Source: Lysinibacillus fusiformis
Lineage (GTDB): Bacteria > Bacillota > Bacilli > Bacillales_A > Planococcaceae
DNA length: 64,000 nt
Direction: 5' to 3'
NCBI RefSeq assembly: GCF_007362955.1
Contig: NZ_CP041696.1
Coordinates: forward strand, 310,001-374,000
The translations under genes were made by a program, and so were the position numbers. Under the pieces are notes generated by a model that saw only the letters and a program-made list of their open reading frames with translations, ran no database searches and was not told the origin of the DNA. Shown piece after piece: positions 40,695-49,865 of this stretch (positions within the stretch are counted from its first letter, which is position 1; the number at the start of each line of letters is the position of its first letter).

Positions 40695-42338
40695 ATGAAA
40701 AAAATACAACAACTTTTCCAAAGCGAAGATGGAAATATCCAACAAAGAGAGAATTTTTTATCATTATTAGAGAAAATCGTTTCTTCATTAGATGATTTAA
40801 AGAATCCAAATAAAACAACCCTTGGGCCGATGAAGGAGCGCTCTGCTAATTTTTACCAAGAGCTAATGCAAGATAACCAAGTACCCACATCAGGCGTAGG
40901 TCTTGATCAGGTTGTCGAAAATTTGACACAACTGATGCAAGGACATCCTTACCATACACGCAACTTTGTAACCAATGTATTACCAATGGCTAGCATTCCT
41001 GGCGTATTGGGTCAATTTACAAATGCCTTACTTAACGGTAACAATCTGTGGGATGTATACGGTCCAGCTGCCGCAGAATGTGAGGTAAAGGTTGTAGCAA
41101 TGATGTCGAAGTTAGTAGGCTATGACTTCACACAAAGCTTTGGCTATACAACTTGGGGCGGTCAAGGAGCGGTATTCAGCGGGCTACGACTTGCTATTGC
41201 CAAACAATTCCCTCATGCAAAAGAAGAGGGTGTACCTAATAATTTATATTGCTTCGCTTCAGAAAATGCGCACTACAGCTTATTAAAATCGATTGAAGCA
41301 GTTGGCATTGGTAGCAAACATTTGATTCGTGTGAAGGCTGGGAAAGATCATTCCATGGATGTTCAGGATCTACAGGCTCGCATGACAGAGGTTATCGAAA
41401 ACGGTGGTATCCCTGTTTATGTAGTAGCGACAACAGGTGCTACTGACCAATTCGGCATTGACGATGTACAAGCAATCAAAGAAGTTACGACAAGCCTTGA
41501 GAAACAGTACGACTTACAATCCATACATATCCATGCTGATTCAGCTTTAGGTGGTTTTTACGCCTTTTTCAATGATTACGATTTCAAGCAAAATCCTCTA
41601 CATTTTGAAGAGGATGTCTTACATGGTCTATTACACATTCATGAGCGTATGCAACATCTAGCCATTGCAGATAGCCTTTGCTTTGACTTCCAAAAGCTCG
41701 GTCAAACTCCTTATTTAACAAGCTTATTCTTAATAAAAGAAGGAAAACATTTACAATTACTTGACATCGACGACTTCGACACACCTTATGTAGGTAATAG
41801 AGGCTATGGCTCTTATCATACGGGTTATACATTAGAGTGCTCTCGAATGGGTAGTTCGATTGCAATTTACGCTGCATTGCAAGCATTCGGAAAAGAAGGT
41901 TATCAACAACTATTAGCCAATTATGTGCGTGTAAACTTAGCATTCCGAGCTCAACTAGCTGAAAAAATTCCAATGTTACAAGTTATCAATGCGTCAAATA
42001 TTGGACCAGTAACAGCTTTCCGTTTGTATCCTAAAGACTTTAATTGGGCTTCTGAACAAGCCGGTAACTATACACAAGATCAACTTGAATCTATTAATGC
42101 TATTAACGCTTCTTTATTTGAAATTTTAGGAGAGGGTCGCGATGAAGTATTTTTCGGGGATACAACACGTGTTTGCACTGTTGACGCTAAGGATACACAA
42201 CAACAAATTCCTGTCGCTGCGGCAAAATTCTTTTCTATCTCTCCTTATACTGAAACGGAACATATTAGCGCTATGATTCATTTCTTACAACAAAAAGTAA
42301 AAGTATTGGAGGCGTCACAAATTGAATATAGTCACTAA
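40695..42338 (+). CDS. PLP-dependent decarboxylase (group II type)
   Basis: 547 aa, fold type I PLP enzyme of the glutamate/aromatic/tyrosine decarboxylase superfamily. Visible: [16 protein letters not shown] (phosphate-binding region, about 150-168), the aspartate motif [12 protein letters not shown] (about 274-285), and the Schiff-base lysine K334 in [11 protein letters not shown]. The substrate cannot be told from sequence. The next gene, a chemoreceptor, overlaps it by 17 bp, which suggests co-expression. Confidence 0.85.
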   Translation: MKKIQQLFQSEDGNIQQRENFLSLLEKIVSSLDDLKNPNKTTLGPMKERSANFYQELMQDNQVPTSGVGLDQVVENLTQLMQGHPYHTRNFVTNVLPMASIPGVLGQFTNALLNGNNLWDVYGPAAAECEVKVVAMMSKLVGYDFTQSFGYTTWGGQGAVFSGLRLAIAKQFPHAKEEGVPNNLYCFASENAHYSLLKSIEAVGIGSKHLIRVKAGKDHSMDVQDLQARMTEVIENGGIPVYVVATTGATDQFGIDDVQAIKEVTTSLEKQYDLQSIHIHADSALGGFYAFFNDYDFKQNPLHFEEDVLHGLLHIHERMQHLAIADSLCFDFQKLGQTPYLTSLFLIKEGKHLQLLDIDDFDTPYVGNRGYGSYHTGYTLECSRMGSSIAIYAALQAFGKEGYQQLLANYVRVNLAFRAQLAEKIPMLQVINASNIGPVTAFRLYPKDFNWASEQAGNYTQDQLESINAINASLFEILGEGRDEVFFGDTTRVCTVDAKDTQQQIPVAAAKFFSISPYTETEHISAMIHFLQQKVKVLEASQIEYSH

Positions 42339-44019
42339 ATTTAAGAGTTCCTTACTCTATAAATATATTGCAAGTTTTACCATTCCAATCGCGATAATAT
42401 CAGTCATATTTAGTGTAGTATTATTCGCTGTTTCTTATCGAATCATCGACAATTATGTTATTACACAATTCGAGACATCCTTAGAGGTTGTATCTGGCAC
42501 GATTTTTGAAGATATCGAAAAAACGGATGTCATCGCAGCGGATAACGGCAGTCAGGAAAAATATCAAAAAATCTTAGATGAATTGAATAGAACAATCAAA
42601 AAGTATGATATTGAAAATGCCTATGTGCTTTCCCGTGCAGATGATAAGGAACATATTATAGCTTTAAGTAATAAAGATAGTTACAAAGAGGATTATGTTT
42701 TCGATGAAAAAATGAAAGCATCTTTAGACAATGGAAATGTTCAAATCAGTGATATTTATAAGGATGAATTCGGTATCCATAAATCGATCTTTATTCCATT
42801 TAAAAATACGGATATCCTTTTCGGTTTAGATATGGATGCCTCATTCATTTCTAAGCTTCAGACACAGACTCTTTGGATATGTATTATTATGACAGTTATT
42901 TTTGTGCTATTTGGTGTTATTGTGGCTTATTTCATTAGCATCGGTATTACAAAACCAATTAAAGAAATGACTGGTTATGTTGGTAAAGTGGCACAAGGAG
43001 ACTTGTCTGTTCAGCCTCTGCAAATCAGTGGCTCAAATGAAATTGCACAACTTTCTAACGGTATTCAAAATATGACAGAGGATTTACGTTCTCTTATCCA
43101 CCAAATTGCTGAAAATGCTGAGCAGGTAGCTGCAATGTCAGAAGAATTATCTGCTAGCTCGGAGCAAACAAGCGCATCCATTCAACAAATTACCTCTTCT
43201 ATGCAGGAGGTAGCAAGTGGCTCAGATGTGCAAACAACTTCCATTGAAGAGGTTGAAAATCATATTACAGCCATCTCCACAAAAATGTCAGAGGTTGTAT
43301 CCAGCGTCAATGATGTAACGACTAAGGCATTTAGTGCATCCTCTATTGCAGAAAAGGGCAATACAACGATTCAAAGTGCTACACAGAAGATGGATGAAAC
43401 ATCCGATGCAATTCATGCGACTTCAGATGTTGTGGAGCGTTTAAGTTCATACACGAATGAGATCGGTGATATTGTAACATTAATTACGCAAATTACAGAC
43501 CAAACGAATTTACTTGCATTGAATGCATCGATAGAGGCAGCACGTGCTGGTGAACACGGTAAAGGTTTTGCTGTTGTAGCTGAAGAAGTCCGTAAACTAG
43601 CTGACCAATCTCTAGAAGCTGCTAATAGTATTCGCTCACGGATTGATACGATTAAAGAGGAGTCTACTCAAGCTGTGAAATCCATGGCGATTAGTAGCAG
43701 TAATCTTGAAGAAAGTTCTACTTCCTTTAATGCTTCAGGCGAAGCCTTTGGAGAAATTTTTTCTCATATTACAGCACTTACGCAAGAAATGGATCATGTT
43801 AACAACATCATCTCCAATATAAATAACGGGGTTGGCAGCATTGCTAGTTCTGTAGAGCAAGTTGGTATTGTAGCTGTTCAAGCATCTGGAAATATTCAAA
43901 ATGTTGCTGCCGCTTCAGAGGAGCAGTCAGCTAGTATCGAAGAGATTACTGCATCTTCGAATAATTTAGCTGAAATGGCACAGCAGTTACGCAATATCAT
44001 ACAAAAATTTAAACTATAA
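42322..44019 (+). CDS. Methyl-accepting chemotaxis protein
   Basis: 565 aa. TTG start at 42322, nine nucleotides after GGAGG, inside the 3' end of the decarboxylase gene. TM1 (about 14-37), extracellular sensor (about 38-185, single-domain, PAS/Cache-like), TM2 (about 188-210), HAMP, then the coiled-coil signalling domain with the hairpin tip around [21 protein letters not shown]. Methylation-helix patterns SSEQTSAS flank it. The C-terminus lacks the CheR-binding pentapeptide. Ligand unknown. Confidence 0.94.
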   Translation: MNIVTKFKSSLLYKYIASFTIPIAIISVIFSVVLFAVSYRIIDNYVITQFETSLEVVSGTIFEDIEKTDVIAADNGSQEKYQKILDELNRTIKKYDIENAYVLSRADDKEHIIALSNKDSYKEDYVFDEKMKASLDNGNVQISDIYKDEFGIHKSIFIPFKNTDILFGLDMDASFISKLQTQTLWICIIMTVIFVLFGVIVAYFISIGITKPIKEMTGYVGKVAQGDLSVQPLQISGSNEIAQLSNGIQNMTEDLRSLIHQIAENAEQVAAMSEELSASSEQTSASIQQITSSMQEVASGSDVQTTSIEEVENHITAISTKMSEVVSSVNDVTTKAFSASSIAEKGNTTIQSATQKMDETSDAIHATSDVVERLSSYTNEIGDIVTLITQITDQTNLLALNASIEAARAGEHGKGFAVVAEEVRKLADQSLEAANSIRSRIDTIKEESTQAVKSMAISSSNLEESSTSFNASGEAFGEIFSHITALTQEMDHVNNIISNINNGVGSIASSVEQVGIVAVQASGNIQNVAAASEEQSASIEEITASSNNLAEMAQQLRNIIQKFKL

Positions 44020-44027
44020 AAATAAAA

Positions 44028-44060
44028 ATGACTTTGAGCACCTCTGCCAAAGTCATTTTT
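44028..44060 (+). terminator. Terminator of the decarboxylase-chemoreceptor operon
   Basis: aaaaatgactttg / caaagtcattttt perfect stem with T-run, right after the chemoreceptor stop codon; symmetrical, so it may also end the convergent epimerase-type gene. Confidence 0.88.
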
Positions 44061-44109
44061 TATGTTCTTCATAGACTTCAATTTATTTCTAATGGCCATA
44101 GGTTTGTTC

Positions 44110-45045
44110 TTATTTTCTCTTCTTCAACCACAACATAGTCTCTTGTAGACCTTCCTTATACGAAGTCTGTGGTAATGTGCCAATGGCTTTTTCATATTTT
44201 TCCCCACTCAATATAACCGGCTGTTCTGTTAAATACATCATTTCCTTCATTTCCTTCATAAACGGAGAAAAGATTGCTAAAATACGAATCATTGCTTTCG
44301 AGACTGTACGAACCTCCCTCTTATAGCCTGTGATGTTACGTAAAATTGTCACTAATTGTTCCCCAGTAACAGTGTGTACAGCTGGCACATGCCAATTTTG
44401 ATTATATGTGTCAGATCGTAGCGCAAGCTCAATCATAGCTTTAGCTCCATCAAATGTATAAAGGAATTCCCTCGCCACTTGCATATTCCCAACATAGTTA
44501 GCCTTTTTATCTTGGACAACACTTTTTAATGTTTCATGTAGTATTGTATTTTCTGCATTAGGTCCATATAAATCAGGCATATGAACAATTAATGAGGGTA
44601 CACTACTGTCCATTAATGTGCGTTCCATTGCTAAGCGAATTTTTCCTTTTTTCGTTTGTGGGTCTTTCCTTGCATCCTCTGTAACAACATTTATAGAGAC
44701 CCTTCCATATGCATATATATTATCTACAAGTGCTATTTTTGCCTGTTGTGCCTGCGCAACCTTAATGAGGATATTTAAACACCGTATATGTTTAGCTTCC
44801 CATTCTTGATATGGAAAGCTAATTGCATGGAAAATAACCTCTACCCCATGGGAAGCTTTCTCTAGCTGTTCTACATTAAATACATCGCCTGTAAAAATTG
44901 TCACATTCGGTTGATGTTGAAAAAGAGCTACCAACTTCTCTTTGCCCCTAGCGAAAGCGACTACCTCTATACCTCTTGCAGCTAACCCACGAACAAGTGC
45001 ATAGCCCATTCCACCGGACGCCCCTACTACTAATGCTTTCTTCAA
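44110..45045 (-). CDS. NAD(P)-dependent epimerase/dehydrogenase-like protein (extended SDR)
   Basis: 311 aa. Rossmann motif VVGASGGMGYALV at about 6-18, an HAISFPY segment (about 75-81) and a YG(x)n-type region near YAYGRVS; the active-site pattern is not a classic YxxxK, so it may be an atypical SDR that binds NAD(P). TTG start with AAAGGGGG upstream. A TetR-operator-like site lies 16-33 bp upstream, matching the one before the adjacent tetR gene. Confidence 0.85.
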   Translation of the reverse strand: MKKALVVGASGGMGYALVRGLAARGIEVVAFARGKEKLVALFQHQPNVTIFTGDVFNVEQLEKASHGVEVIFHAISFPYQEWEAKHIRCLNILIKVAQAQQAKIALVDNIYAYGRVSINVVTEDARKDPQTKKGKIRLAMERTLMDSSVPSLIVHMPDLYGPNAENTILHETLKSVVQDKKANYVGNMQVAREFLYTFDGAKAMIELALRSDTYNQNWHVPAVHTVTGEQLVTILRNITGYKREVRTVSKAMIRILAIFSPFMKEMKEMMYLTEQPVILSGEKYEKAIGTLPQTSYKEGLQETMLWLKKRK

Positions 45046-45060
45046 GTATATTCCCCCTTT

Positions 45061-45078
45061 TTAATTAACCACTGGTCA
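45061..45078. promoter_or_regulatory. TetR operator-like site before the SDR gene
   Basis: ttaattaaccactggtca; its exact reverse complement is found before the tetR gene at 45718-45735. Internal dyad TAACCA-C-TGGTCA. Confidence 0.75.
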
Positions 45079-45128
45079 AATAATACTGAAAGTAAGCTCC
45101 AGATTCACATAATCTAGAGCCTACTTCC

Positions 45129-45701
45129 TTATGTTAATGCTTTAACGAGAAATTTAGCATGTACATTGACTGCTTCCCTTGCTTCCTCATAGTTTTTCAC
45201 ATAATGACGATAATGTGCAACAAAACCGTGTAACGCAATAAAGGCAGAATGAATATCTGAAACTAATAATTCATTTGTAGTTAGAGCTTGTACAGACTGC
45301 GCAAATTTTTCATAACTAAGGTTGGCAGCCTCCTGTGAAAGGCCATCGATTTCAACGTCTCTCACCATAAACATCAATTCATATTGGCTTTGATGGTTTA
45401 AACCAAACTCCATAAAGCCTACAAATACATGATGAAGTTTTGTCTGAGGATCCTCAGTTCCATTATTTACAGTGTCATCTAAGATTGTATTTAATTCCGC
45501 AAAATACCCACCTATAATGACATAGAATAATTCCGCTTTATTTTTAAAATGATAGTAAATAGCCCCATGACTACAACCAAGTTCTTTTGCAATACTACGC
45601 ATAGACACTTGATGAAAATCCTTTTCGATAAACTGTTTATGTGCTTCTTCTACAATCATCTCTTGCGTCAATTCATGTGCTGATGGCTTACGTGGTGACA
45701 T
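45129..45701 (-). CDS. TetR-family regulator
   Basis: 190 aa. N-terminal HTH (about 12-55) with VSMRSIAKELGCSHGAIYYHFKNK, C-terminal TetR_C-like ligand domain. AGGAGGAAGTC upstream of ATG. Identical 18-bp sites before this gene and before the SDR gene downstream indicate autorepression and control of the SDR gene. The ligand is unknown. Confidence 0.92.
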   Translation of the reverse strand: MSPRKPSAHELTQEMIVEEAHKQFIEKDFHQVSMRSIAKELGCSHGAIYYHFKNKAELFYVIIGGYFAELNTILDDTVNNGTEDPQTKLHHVFVGFMEFGLNHQSQYELMFMVRDVEIDGLSQEAANLSYEKFAQSVQALTTNELLVSDIHSAFIALHGFVAHYRHYVKNYEEAREAVNVHAKFLVKALT

Positions 45702-45717
45702 GACTTCCTCCTTTAAC

Positions 45718-45735
45718 TGACCAGTGGTTAATTAA
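45718..45735. promoter_or_regulatory. TetR operator-like site before tetR
   Basis: tgaccagtggttaattaa, exact reverse complement of 45061-45078, located 17 bp upstream of the TetR ATG. Confidence 0.75.
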
Positions 45736-45919
45736 CAGTATAGTGTTTTCTCATTTGTATTGCAATTAACAGCTTACAAATTAATGTATAATAACTAATA
45801 ATAAACAATGACATGAATCGAGGGATCGTATTAAATATGCAAAATCTATTTGAAGTAGATATTACAGGACATTTACACAGATTTTGATTAAATTCTGAAT
45901 AAAAGCAGCAATAATAGAA

Positions 45920-45958
45920 GAAGGGATAGCCTGCTAGTGTAGCGGTGGCTATCCCTTG
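45920..45958 (-). terminator. Terminator-like hairpin after yqeY
   Basis: aagggatagcc / ggctatccctt stem, T-rich on the minus strand. It follows the yqeY stop by about 50 bp. No gene lies in 45736-46008. Confidence 0.6.
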
Positions 45959-46008
45959 TGTTTGAATGTAAAACTTTATCGTTTCCTGAAGGTGAAGCAA
46001 TATAGTTG

Positions 46009-46434
46009 TTAGATTAAACTTTTTACAACTTTTGAAATAACAGCACCTTCTGCTTGACCAGTTAACAGTGGTTTAGCAATTTTCATCGCTTCTCCCATAT
46101 TCATACCTGAGATAACTCCCGCTGCTGTTAGTTTTTCAGCAATTTCCTCTTCAGTTAATTGTTTTGGCAGAAATGATTTTAATAACACTAGTTTCGCTTC
46201 TTCTTTCTCAATTAAGTCTGCACGACCAGCATTTTGTGCGCCTTCCAATGCCTGATTGGTTTGCTTCACTTCACGATTGATGATGGCGATTTCCTCGTCG
46301 TGTGTCAAAGGCTCACCCTTTTCCTTCTCGGTTAGATCCAGTGCAGATTTTACAAGTGTAAGGACACCTTTTGCCAATACGTCCTTTTCTTTCATCGCCT
46401 TTTTAAGTTGTTCGAAAACCTCAGTTTTTAACAT
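46009..46434 (-). CDS. yqeY: GatB/YqeY domain protein
   Basis: 141 aa from ATG 46434, eight nucleotides after AAGGAG (a GTG at 46443 is too close). Two helical domains: EQLKKAMKEKD..LRLVKSAL type start, the EVKQTNQALEGAQNAGRADL middle and LPKQLTEEEI.. end, the pattern of the tRNA-amidotransferase tail domain. In Bacilli this gene normally follows rpsU; at rpsU in this window it is missing, so the gene has moved or a second copy exists elsewhere. Confidence 0.92.
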   Translation of the reverse strand: MLKTEVFEQLKKAMKEKDVLAKGVLTLVKSALDLTEKEKGEPLTHDEEIAIINREVKQTNQALEGAQNAGRADLIEKEEAKLVLLKSFLPKQLTEEEIAEKLTAAGVISGMNMGEAMKIAKPLLTGQAEGAVISKVVKSLI

Positions 46435-46486
46435 TATTTTCACTCCTTCTACTACATGAACTCACTTTTTATTGTAACACTAATGC

Positions 46487-46681
46487 TTACACACGTTGTA
46501 GCTTTTGAGCGTTTAGCTGAAATTGCATATTTAAGGCACTTTTCCAGACCCCATTATCGCCCACAATACCGATGCGATCAAATTGATGTGCTGCTAAACA
46601 ATCTATTTTGATTATTTTTTCTCGAGAAAAGTCACTTCAACATTTTCTAACTCCAAGCATATTTTTTCCATTTCGCTACCT
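46487..46681 (-). pseudogene. ABC-F ATPase gene remnant
   Basis: Starts MEKICLELENVEVTFLEKK, then a one-base frame change, then KIDCLAAHQFDRIGIVGDN and GVWKSAL, a degraded Walker A of the Vga/Msr/Lsa-type ABC-F proteins (ribosome protection). It then jumps to a short tail QFQLNAQKLQRV. So the body is deleted. Upstream is a hairpin gtatcgat/atcgatac (about 46698-46721) that could be the old leader. Confidence 0.6.
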
Positions 46682-46797
46682 CCGAAATGTAGTATTTCGT
46701 ATCGATAGCTAGGATCGATACGGGCTTATGCCGCTAAGCTCGTTTTAATAAAACAAAAGCATCATCATCAGTGACCACTCCCTATCTCTATAAAAAA

Positions 46798-46819
46798 AGT
46801 ACACAGTTAGTCTGTGTAC
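46798..46819. terminator. Terminator-like hairpin
   Basis: gtacacag / ctgtgtac with A-rich and T-rich flanks on both sides; usable in either direction. It lies between the ABC-F remnant and repeat copy C. Confidence 0.5.
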
Positions 46820-46911
46820 AAAAATTTGCTATAATTTTAAGTATGTTCTCTGGAAAGTCCATGTACATTACTTCCGAAAATTGTACACAACGACTCTCTG
46901 TTCATCCCGCC

Positions 46912-46993
46912 TTAACGGTCAAGAAGAGCACGATTGGTTCAACGTACAATCAGCGGAGGATGAAGCCCCCCACTGATTAGAGTTTCACTTTAT
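46912..46993 (-). repeat. Dispersed structured repeat, copy C (inverted)
   Basis: Reverse complement reads gataaagtgaaact, then the hairpin aatcagtgggggg..cctccgctgatt, then gtacgttgaaccaatcg and tgctctt. It matches 51963-52050 closely and 36841-36932 more loosely. Confidence 0.8.
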
Positions 46994-47238
46994 CTTACTT
47001 GCTTCAGCATTAATACATCAGCCTTTGTTTCTAGTAATTCATGTGAAAGTACGTGAACCTTGGCATCTACACCATCAATTTTCGCACCAAGATGTTGTTC
47101 AACTGATTCCATTTTTTCTTCAAGTCTTTTTTCGACCGTTTCGAGTTGTTGTTGAATCTCTGTTTTCACGCCCTGTACTTGTTTAGAAAGCTCTAAAATC
47201 GCTTGAAGTATAGCATTCTGATTGACTTCTTGTGCCAT
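46990..47238 (-). CDS. Small coiled-coil protein, unknown
   Basis: 82 aa, almost entirely a heptad coiled coil (IQQQLETVEKRLEEKMESVEQ region; EVNQNAILQAILELSKQV start). AAAGGAAGG upstream. Not recognised beyond its structure; similar short coiled coils occur in many Bacillaceae. Its stop lies inside the end of repeat copy C. Confidence 0.6.
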   Translation of the reverse strand: MAQEVNQNAILQAILELSKQVQGVKTEIQQQLETVEKRLEEKMESVEQHLGAKIDGVDAKVHVLSHELLETKADVLMLKQVR

Positions 47239-47412
47239 GGTCGACCTTCCTTTCTTTGAAAATTTGTCAGATAATCTATTTATACTGCCTTTAAATTCAT
47301 TGATTGCTTGTTCCTCTTTGCAAACACTCTTTAGTCATACAATAATAGTAACTCTATTCCCCATTCTATCGATGATTTTTAGGGAAGTCAAAACTTCAAA
47401 AAAGTGAATCTG

Positions 47413-48432
47413 TCAAGTAGCATCCTGCAATTTTACTTCATAATATCGCATGGCCTTTAAATCTCCCTTATACATAAAGACACCTTGCTCGATTAAGCTA
47501 CGTAATCGATATTCAATCCACTCGTCTCCTCTATATTGTTCCATATGACCAATCACCTCGCCAATTAAACGGGCTGATTTTCGAAATTTCTTGTTGCCAT
47601 CTTCCTTTTCCAATCGCTGGGCACATGCAATAATAAAAGCATCATCACAATCCTCATTTATGTTTTGCCATAGTTCATGATGCTGCCATGACCGAGTTAA
47701 ATGGTTATCATCTGCAAGCATTCGCAAGCCTTCCGCACATAATATCTGTCGTTTCTCCTGCTGTAATGGCCGTAATTTATAGTGCTCGTAAAAGCATAGC
47801 AAATTCTCTGAAGAAACTTCACCAGACGATCTTGGATAGTTATCTTCTATTAACTGTGGCAACGTATAAATTTCATGAAATGCTAAAAACGTATCAATAA
47901 CAAATACGCGATTTAGCTTATTTTCCAACATCGCCAAAACGAGGCGTAAACCCGTTTGCTCATGGGCATTTTGACAAGTCCAAATAACGATATCCTTATG
48001 TAGGGGAATATCTTTTATTTTTTTCACAGCCTCGAACATTGAACTTTTGTAAAATTGTAGGCCCCCATCTTCAGAGTTATAGCGCTCTTGAAACCATTCA
48101 AACCGAGCCTCAATACCCGATACTTTATGTAAATTTTTCAATGGACCAATGGAAAAGTTAGTTGGTAAAATAATAATATCTTCCGTTTTGTCATAGTCCG
48201 TATCGCGAAAAGCGGCTTTTAGACTTCCACCTGGCGATCCGCCAAATACTATGTGCATCGTTTGCACATTCTTCGTTTTAGGCTTATCCCCTAACTTTAA
48301 AATAGTTTGTCGCACATCTTGTAACTTTTCTTCATTCAAACTACTATTTACCAACAATAAAAAGAGCATTGATTTTGCATCCGCTTCATTCAATTCTTTT
48401 ATGGCTTGTTTTAACTGATTCATTTTTTCCAC
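47413..48432 (-). CDS. DUF1835/DUF3658-type protein
   Basis: About 339 aa from a GTG at 48432 (8 nt after AAGGAG); a GTG at 48441 is too close to the ribosome site. N-terminal helical segment, then MHIVFGGSPGGSLKAAF (about 60-76), the DUF1835 signature, and a WTCQNAHEQTGLRLVLAML helix; the C-terminal part (about 230-335) fits DUF3658. Function unknown for the family. It ends a likely operon with the small membrane protein and the FNT channel. Confidence 0.82.
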   Translation of the reverse strand: MEKMNQLKQAIKELNEADAKSMLFLLLVNSSLNEEKLQDVRQTILKLGDKPKTKNVQTMHIVFGGSPGGSLKAAFRDTDYDKTEDIIILPTNFSIGPLKNLHKVSGIEARFEWFQERYNSEDGGLQFYKSSMFEAVKKIKDIPLHKDIVIWTCQNAHEQTGLRLVLAMLENKLNRVFVIDTFLAFHEIYTLPQLIEDNYPRSSGEVSSENLLCFYEHYKLRPLQQEKRQILCAEGLRMLADDNHLTRSWQHHELWQNINEDCDDAFIIACAQRLEKEDGNKKFRKSARLIGEVIGHMEQYRGDEWIEYRLRSLIEQGVFMYKGDLKAMRYYEVKLQDAT

Positions 48433-48469
48433 ATCATTCACTCCTTCTCTAAAATACCTACAATTTCAA

Positions 48470-48754
48470 TTATGAATTTAATAGTTTTGGGGATATCTTT
48501 TCGTATAATTTACTGCTAATCATCAGCGCAACTATAATGATTGCAAAAGCAAGCAGAGCCTTTAAAAGTTTCCACTGCACATAATGTTGCAACAATTTTC
48601 CTCCAACATAAATCATACAAAATGCAATTGTAAACATAAATGCATACAGCACTCCTATTGCGACTATTTGCTTGACCGACAGCTTTTTTATTTTTTCTTT
48701 ATTTTTCAAGATTTTATAGCCTACCATACAGAGACACATCAATATAGAGAACAT
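48470..48754 (-). CDS. Small three-helix membrane protein, unknown
   Basis: 94 aa from ATG 48754 (MFSILMCL), after GGAGGTG. Helices at about 2-15, 33-53 and 63-82. It lies 19 bp after the FNT gene and before the DUF1835 gene, all in one direction. Not recognised. Confidence 0.65.
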   Translation of the reverse strand: MFSILMCLCMVGYKILKNKEKIKKLSVKQIVAIGVLYAFMFTIAFCMIYVGGKLLQHYVQWKLLKALLAFAIIIVALMISSKLYEKISPKLLNS

Positions 48755-48773
48755 TTTAATCACCTCCACATCA

Positions 48774-49547
48774 TCAGCTATTCAACGTTGTTTCCCTTGT
48801 GTTTACCCAATACACAAAGCCGATAATGGCACCACCAATGATATTGCCAATTGTCACGGGTATTAAATTAGCTACAGCGCCACTCATCGAGACAAGGTCA
48901 CCATGTGGCACCATAAGCGCAAGGCTAAAGAGTGTCATATTGGCAATACTATGCTCAAATCCTGACGTAATAAACGGGAAAATACAGCTAAATATCATCA
49001 CTAATTTGGCGATTTCTGTTTTCAATTTATAGTTGCACCATACTGCCAAACATACAAGCAGATTACATAAAATACCGCGGCATAAAAGCGCTACAAATCC
49101 TGCATTCATCTTGGCCGTTGCCATTTTTTCGATATAAGCAGCCGTATCTCCTATCGCAAGTCCTGCATAGAAGAACAAAATCGCGGCGAACAGCGAACCG
49201 AAAAAATTTCCTAGATAACTAAACGTCCAAATACTAATCATTCCTACTGGTGACGACTTTTTTTCTAATGTACTAATCGTCAATACTAAATTATCCCCCG
49301 TGAACAAGTTTGCACCAGCCATCATGACCATACTAAGCGCTACACCAAATGCGAGCCCCTGAACAATTTTCATGCCGGGCATACCTGAAGGATCAAATAA
49401 TCCTCCGATTGTTACAATGAGTAAAATTCCGAAGCCTATAAAGAGCCCACCGAATATGGCTTGCAATAAATAATTGATTGGTCTTTGCCTCATCATCTTA
49501 ATTTTAGATTCTGCTATGGTATTTATTGTAGCTATTGTCTCCTTCAT
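48774..49547 (-). CDS. Formate/nitrite transporter (FNT) family channel
   Basis: 257 aa, six membrane helices. FNT signatures: GLAFGVALSMVMMAGANLFTG (about 85-105), TGDNLV, and FEHSIANMTLF with the central histidine region (about 198-208). Pentameric anion channel for formate, nitrite or hydrosulfide. GGGGGATG upstream. First gene of a three-gene set with 48470 and 47413. Confidence 0.9.
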   Translation of the reverse strand: MKETIATINTIAESKIKMMRQRPINYLLQAIFGGLFIGFGILLIVTIGGLFDPSGMPGMKIVQGLAFGVALSMVMMAGANLFTGDNLVLTISTLEKKSSPVGMISIWTFSYLGNFFGSLFAAILFFYAGLAIGDTAAYIEKMATAKMNAGFVALLCRGILCNLLVCLAVWCNYKLKTEIAKLVMIFSCIFPFITSGFEHSIANMTLFSLALMVPHGDLVSMSGAVANLIPVTIGNIIGGAIIGFVYWVNTRETTLNS

Positions 49548-49865
49548 CTGATTTCATCCCCCACATACACTTCAACTACTCCTATCATAACTTATTTACG
49601 CTTTTTCCAAAATTACCAAACCGAGGATACTTATAATAAACTGATTAATTATTTTGACCTTTTCTTCTAGTGCACGAAAAATAACGAAATCTCTAAATGC
49701 CCGTGACTATCAAAAGCGCTAAATTTGAATCAAAATTTTTCCTATCAGACCTATCATTCTTTCTATCATGGATTCCCTTGCTCAGACAAATTTAGAATGA
49801 TATGATACCTTTAATTCTTACTATATCAGTATGATAAGTAGGATAATTGAAAAGGGGATGGTTGG

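Noticed and set aside
45728-46000. 90-aa minus-strand frame between tetR and yqeY
   Set aside because: Reads across the terminator hairpin and operator site; no ribosome site.
49700-49865. Possible CymR or T-box control upstream of cysK
   Set aside because: An imperfect ctta..taag dyad is present but does not match the CymR consensus well, and no T-box structure was seen.
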